A stretch of DNA of 64,000 nucleotides from Tethya wilhelma. Lineage: Eukaryota > Porifera > Demospongiae > Tethyida > Tethyidae. Every line of letters begins with the position of its first letter. The first letter of the stretch is position 1. Under the pieces are notes generated by a model. The model did no database searches and was not told where the DNA came from. It saw nothing but the letters and a program-made list of their open reading frames with translations. The stretch is taken from NCBI GenBank assembly GCA_964030475.1, contig CAXIPT010000008.1, forward strand, positions 1,119,634 to 1,183,633. Reading direction: 5' to 3'. The position numbers and the translations under genes are program-made. Shown here piece after piece: positions 60,225-64,000 of the stretch.

Positions 60225-62574
60225 ATGAGTCTCTCAGAGAAGTTGATTTCTGCTGCAAAGAATGGCAACACAAGGGAGGTACGCAAGCTATTGGCCCGAG
60301 GAGCACTCTTCACAAAGGACCAGGTACAGAATATCAAGTATTTAAAACAATAGAAATATGTAACTGCCTACAGAGCTGTGATATTGAAAATATTCAGGCT
60401 GTGTCATTGAAAATTCTTGATACATTTTTTTCACATTTCTGTTCATGTAGTTTGGCAACACTGCTCTCCATGAAGCTGCTTGGAATGGCAACAATGATAT
60501 TGTCAAGATACTTCTGAGTGGATACTGTTTTGTGGACAGTATCAATCACACAGGCTTCACTCCTCTTCACCTTGCAAGCCAGAATGGCCACGTCAAGGTA
60601 GCAAAGACGCTGCTGAAATGGAAAGCTGACCCAACTCTTGTGAATCAGGTGTGCAGACTTTGTGTTCACCAGACAATATTATACTTTGTCTCCATTAGAA
60701 AGACATTTTTGTTGCAATATTTGGGGGCGGTCTGTTTGTTATACCATCTATCTCTGCATGTCTATATTCAAATTGATATCTTTCACTGTTTGTACACATG
60801 CACATTGACAGCTTTGCTTTGAACCCAACACACACAACATGCACACACATCCTCAGCATGGTGAGACTGCTCTCCACCTCATTGCAAAGTACAACCATGC
60901 TAATGTCATTGCAGCCTTTGCTGCCTTCAAAGTGAATATGGACATCAGAGGAAAGGTAATAAAACTTCCTGTGTACAATCATGCACGCATACTTCTCTTT
61001 TGTGCATTTTGGGAAAATACATGCTAATTCTTGGGACAGCTGCAATTTTTAATTCAAAGCAGCGGTCACTCTTGATTCAAAGCAGCTGTACATGTTATTA
61101 TGCAAACAAACAATATCCCAACCCAGTTTTTGGCTATGGTGGTGTGACTGATAACCTTACCACCTAAAGCAGTCGTTTCATCTTGATTAGGAGAAATGGT
61201 TGTGAGATCGGTGCATTCTTATGGCATTGTTCTACACATGCTTGGAATGTCATTTGCACCAACTTAAAGAAGACGGCGTCTAGTAGAGTAGAGTAAGATA
61301 ACCATGGTTTGTTTACAATGTGGTCCTCCACCTTAACCCCAGTGAGTGCAGGTGCACTCTCTCTCCGTTGTCCTGCACTTCCTATTCACACACACTCCCT
61401 CACCACCACCAGTGCTCAACATTACGCAGGGCCGTTGTTTACCTTACATCACTATTTTTTTACCTTGCAGGATAGCAATACTGCTTTGCATATTGCTGCG
61501 AAATTGGGCAACAATGAAGTCACTAAAGCATTGCTTCATGCAGGAGCAAACCCTACTCTCACAAATGATGTAAGTTCAGTTCCCCAAAATCTTGAGAAGC
61601 ATTTTCAAAATCTGTCCATAACTTGTAGACAATTATGTCCTATTAAGACATCTATCTAATTAATGTGGTAGAGATATTAATTTTTGCTTTAAAATTCCTT
61701 TTTTTTGTGCAAGTGCTGAAATTAATATTTCATATTGTTTACTGCCTCAATTCCATGCAAGCTAATTTGCATATCAAAGGCATTAATACTGGATAAGATA
61801 ATGGAAGGTTTATTTAAGAACAGCAGTTGTACATGCAACACTCTCAAGAAAGTGTGTTTAGGAAGAGAAAGAAACATTAGAGCAATTACAGAATGTATAT
61901 TGGTTGTAGCGCAGACTGTATGGGAAGATGGTTTCTTGTTCACATCAGACACCCCATGTCAAACACACACTGCAAGCTTCGCAAGTTATTCTAAGAAACA
62001 AGATCCAACAGATAATGTCATGTGGTGACCCAGCATTGTACCCAAAACTGGGTGTTTGTGCACCGGAATCCAGTGATATTTATCTCAGTTCCCTTCATGC
62101 TCCCCACAACTATGAACAGCGATTATTGCTTCCCTGCATCTCCAATAGATAATGTAACCTCAGTTATTTCATGTGGTATGTCAGCATGTATAGCCAAAGG
62201 AAAACACCAGCAGACCAACAAGTTGGCTCACATCAGATCATCAGTGCTGTACAGTACACATTCTACGAGACCCGATCCAGCTGCTCTTGTAATTTGTTGT
62301 CTTGTACGTGTACATTGTATGTCGCGGCTGGCTGGGCTGGACACGTCTCAAACTGCTGATGGGATAATTACATATTCGTGCTTTTGCTGCATAGTGTCTA
62401 TAATAACTTAGTGGTTTCCTTCTTGATAGCAAAAATTTGATCTGAAAATAAATATAATTTTATATAATTTTTTCCCCCAAATTTTTTGATCTACAGAAAA
62501 GGATGAGGCCTGTGGATTATGCTGAAAGTGGAGGATATCGAAATTGTGTGAAACTCCTCCATTCTGCAACAGTG
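60225..62574 (+). CDS. Ankyrin-repeat protein, ANKRD6/Diversin-like N-terminal part
   Basis: Exons 60225-60323, 60451-60648, 60857-60955, 61471-61569 and 62497-62574, all phase 0. Four exons are exact multiples of 33 codons (33, 66, 33, 33), i.e. one or two ankyrin repeats each. Repeat signatures: GNTALHEAAWNGN, GFTPLHLASQNGH, GETALHLIAKYNH, SNTALHIAAKLGN and then RPVDYAESGG. The opening (MSLSEKLISAAKNG) and the order GNTALHEA, ARYNH-like, then NEVTKALLHAGANPT resemble ANKRD6/Diversin, a Wnt and planar-polarity protein, but many ankyrin proteins look alike. The donor at 62575 shows that the gene continues, probably beyond the right edge. Gene identity is tentative. Confidence 0.72.
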
Positions 62575-64000
62575 GTAAGTTCCACTCACTATAATATTAT
62601 ATCCATTCCCCCCACACACAGCATTCAGTATTAGCATTATCTAAAGTCCCCCCCATTTCTCATTGTTTTTGGGCACATGCTCTTCCTTGTGTGATATGAG
62701 TGACTAAATGGTTTTTAGGTTAGCTGAACTTTCCCTCTTATGGTGATGCAGAGTTTGCTAACATGCACCAACCCACCCATGGGGTGATGGCAAAAATCCC
62801 TGCATGCTTGCAAAATAAGGCTATTTTGAGATCAGAAGTAAGACGTGTGTCTACCTACAAGAGTGATAGTGCCTCTGTGTGTCTGATACAAGGTGATGCT
62901 TGTATTGACTAGCCAGATGCTCCACTGTGTAGACTATTGTGCTTTCCTGTATCAATTGTTGACAAGTTGGATCAAAATTGGATTTTAAAAGCATAATTGG
63001 GCATCAATCCATTACCTATAAATGTCAATGTCTGTCTGAGTGGTGAGTACCACTCTCAACTGTCTGATAGCTAAAGTGAATCTGTCAATGTTAATTGATG
63101 TTGGGGACAATTCCTTCAGCCACCAGTTTGTGTCTCTGACCTGGATGGTGTGGTTGTGATGACACACTTAACTAAGCTTGTACAAGTAGACACTTGTATT
63201 TGCCTTTGACAATGAGTTCTAGTAGCTCAGTTGTAAGGACATAGGCTGCAAGTCTTGGTGGCCCAGGTTCGAAGCCAGGTCCTTAGGTTGTTTTTCCTCT
63301 TTCTTATGTGAATAAAACAATTGTTATGTACTTGCATATTAAAGGTTTCTTGTTTGTTTATGGTGTGATAAAGTATATTGGCATACAAACAGTTGTTAGA
63401 GAATCATAAACGATTTGACGTCACGGTCATTGCGTATTTATTGCTTTTCTGATCATGTGTTGTTAAGTATTCCAATCAATTGCTCATGATGCATAACACT
63501 GGACTTGTGTATCGATCAATTGATAGTGTTCCAATGCATATCCACGTACACTATTAAACATATTCATTAAAAGTTGTTCTAAGTGTTTATGTTTGTGATC
63601 ATGAGACTGGGTGTTGGTCAAAACTATGAAAGATCACCAGGTTCACAGACACTCACTCACTCAAAGATAGACCTAGACAGAGAGAGAGACAAGGATATGG
63701 GGAGTCATTGGTGGACTCCAGTTGCCCTCACCTCCCTGGAGAGAGGATTAACTAGATTCATGCTCCCTGCCTACATGTTATGTCACTGGCACTTGCACAC
63801 TCCCTTTGATGTGGTCCATTGCCTGGAGTATAAACAAAACTGCTCCACTGCTTGTGGATGCTTGTGTTTCAAGTGTGTGGGCTCCTTTAGCCTAAGGGAT
63901 TCTCTCACTGTGTGTGAATTGTCTGCACATGTGTGTGTGTGTGGTGAAAGTTCCTTGCACTGGAAGAAGGGGGAGTGTGTGTGTGTTTATGCATAATTTA
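62575..64000. other. Probable long intron of the ankyrin gene
   Basis: No ankyrin or other recognisable exon is present. It contains a tRNA-like sequence at 63216 and low-complexity GT near 63915-63990. The frame at 63583-63996 looks spurious. Confidence 0.45.
63216..63286 (+). repeat. tRNA-like sequence, probable SINE head or tRNA pseudogene
   Basis: An A-box-like TAGCTCAGTTGTAAGG and an exact B box GGTTCGAAGCC (63266-63276) at tRNA spacing; the anticodon-loop-like CTGCAAG would read GCA (Cys). The acceptor arms do not pair and the T stem has a mismatch, so this is not a working tRNA. A T-run follows at about 63291-63295. Confidence 0.5.

Noticed and set aside
63583..63996. 137-codon frame at the right edge
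   Set aside because: Low-complexity ends, no recognisable domain, lies in the probable ankyrin-gene intron.
1..64000. CRISPR array, operon or other prokaryotic system
   Set aside because: No direct-repeat/spacer pattern; introns, FN3, cyclin and MTF-1 show an animal nuclear genome.

Overview
The window looks like a compact, intron-rich early-branching animal genome, most likely a demosponge close to Amphimedon queenslandica. This is inferred from the gene content: Calx-beta arrays, a stonustoxin-like/fibronectin-III giant with a death-fold-like start, cyclin B, MTF-1, a PPP1R3-type glycogen-targeting subunit and a Diversin-like ankyrin protein. Introns are short GT-AG, CA/GT microsatellites are dense, and small palindromic transposons recur. 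It is a scaffold of six contigs joined by single N bases at 15021, 22773, 47521, 51271 and 55997, so order and orientation across those points are not secure.

Layout. 1-15020: a minus-strand Calx-beta/NIDO gene running off the left edge, a death-fold-like gene (2679-4486), transposon debris (4.6-6.7 kb) and a long-intron gene ending in a cyclic-nucleotide-binding-like exon (7.1-14.9 kb). 15022-22772: 26 exons coding 13 Calx-beta domains in a three-domain tandem repeat. 22774-47520: a minus-strand giant gene (death-fold-like exon, stonustoxin-like region, 16 FN3 domains, P-loop) with an in-frame TAG and a missing 3' end; cyclin B; a gene fusing a protein kinase to a degenerate RagA/B-like GTPase domain; a CBM21 gene; an unrecognised gene; and a secreted seven-domain Calx-beta gene. 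47522-51270 and 51272-55996: two secreted paralogues with aerolysin-type C-termini, an IFI6/IFI27-like gene and a secreted cysteine-containing gene of four modules. 55998-64000: the first exon of an unrecognised minus-strand gene, MTF-1, and an ankyrin gene with one repeat per exon.

The most notable points are the kinase-RagA/B-like fusion with a lost P-loop, the death-fold-like/stonustoxin-like/FN3/P-loop giant, and the secreted pore-former-like pair beside an IFI6/27-like gene. Technically the most important point is that contig 47522-51270 appears inverted: its left 506 bases are the exact reverse complement of the first 506 bases of the next contig, and turning it over brings the first exon of the second pore-former-like gene next to the rest of that gene.

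Several genes suggest recognition of, or response to, microbes or stress (death-fold-like exons, pore-former-like proteins, IFI6/27-like protein, MTF-1). This is inference from family membership; nothing here shows that they act together.
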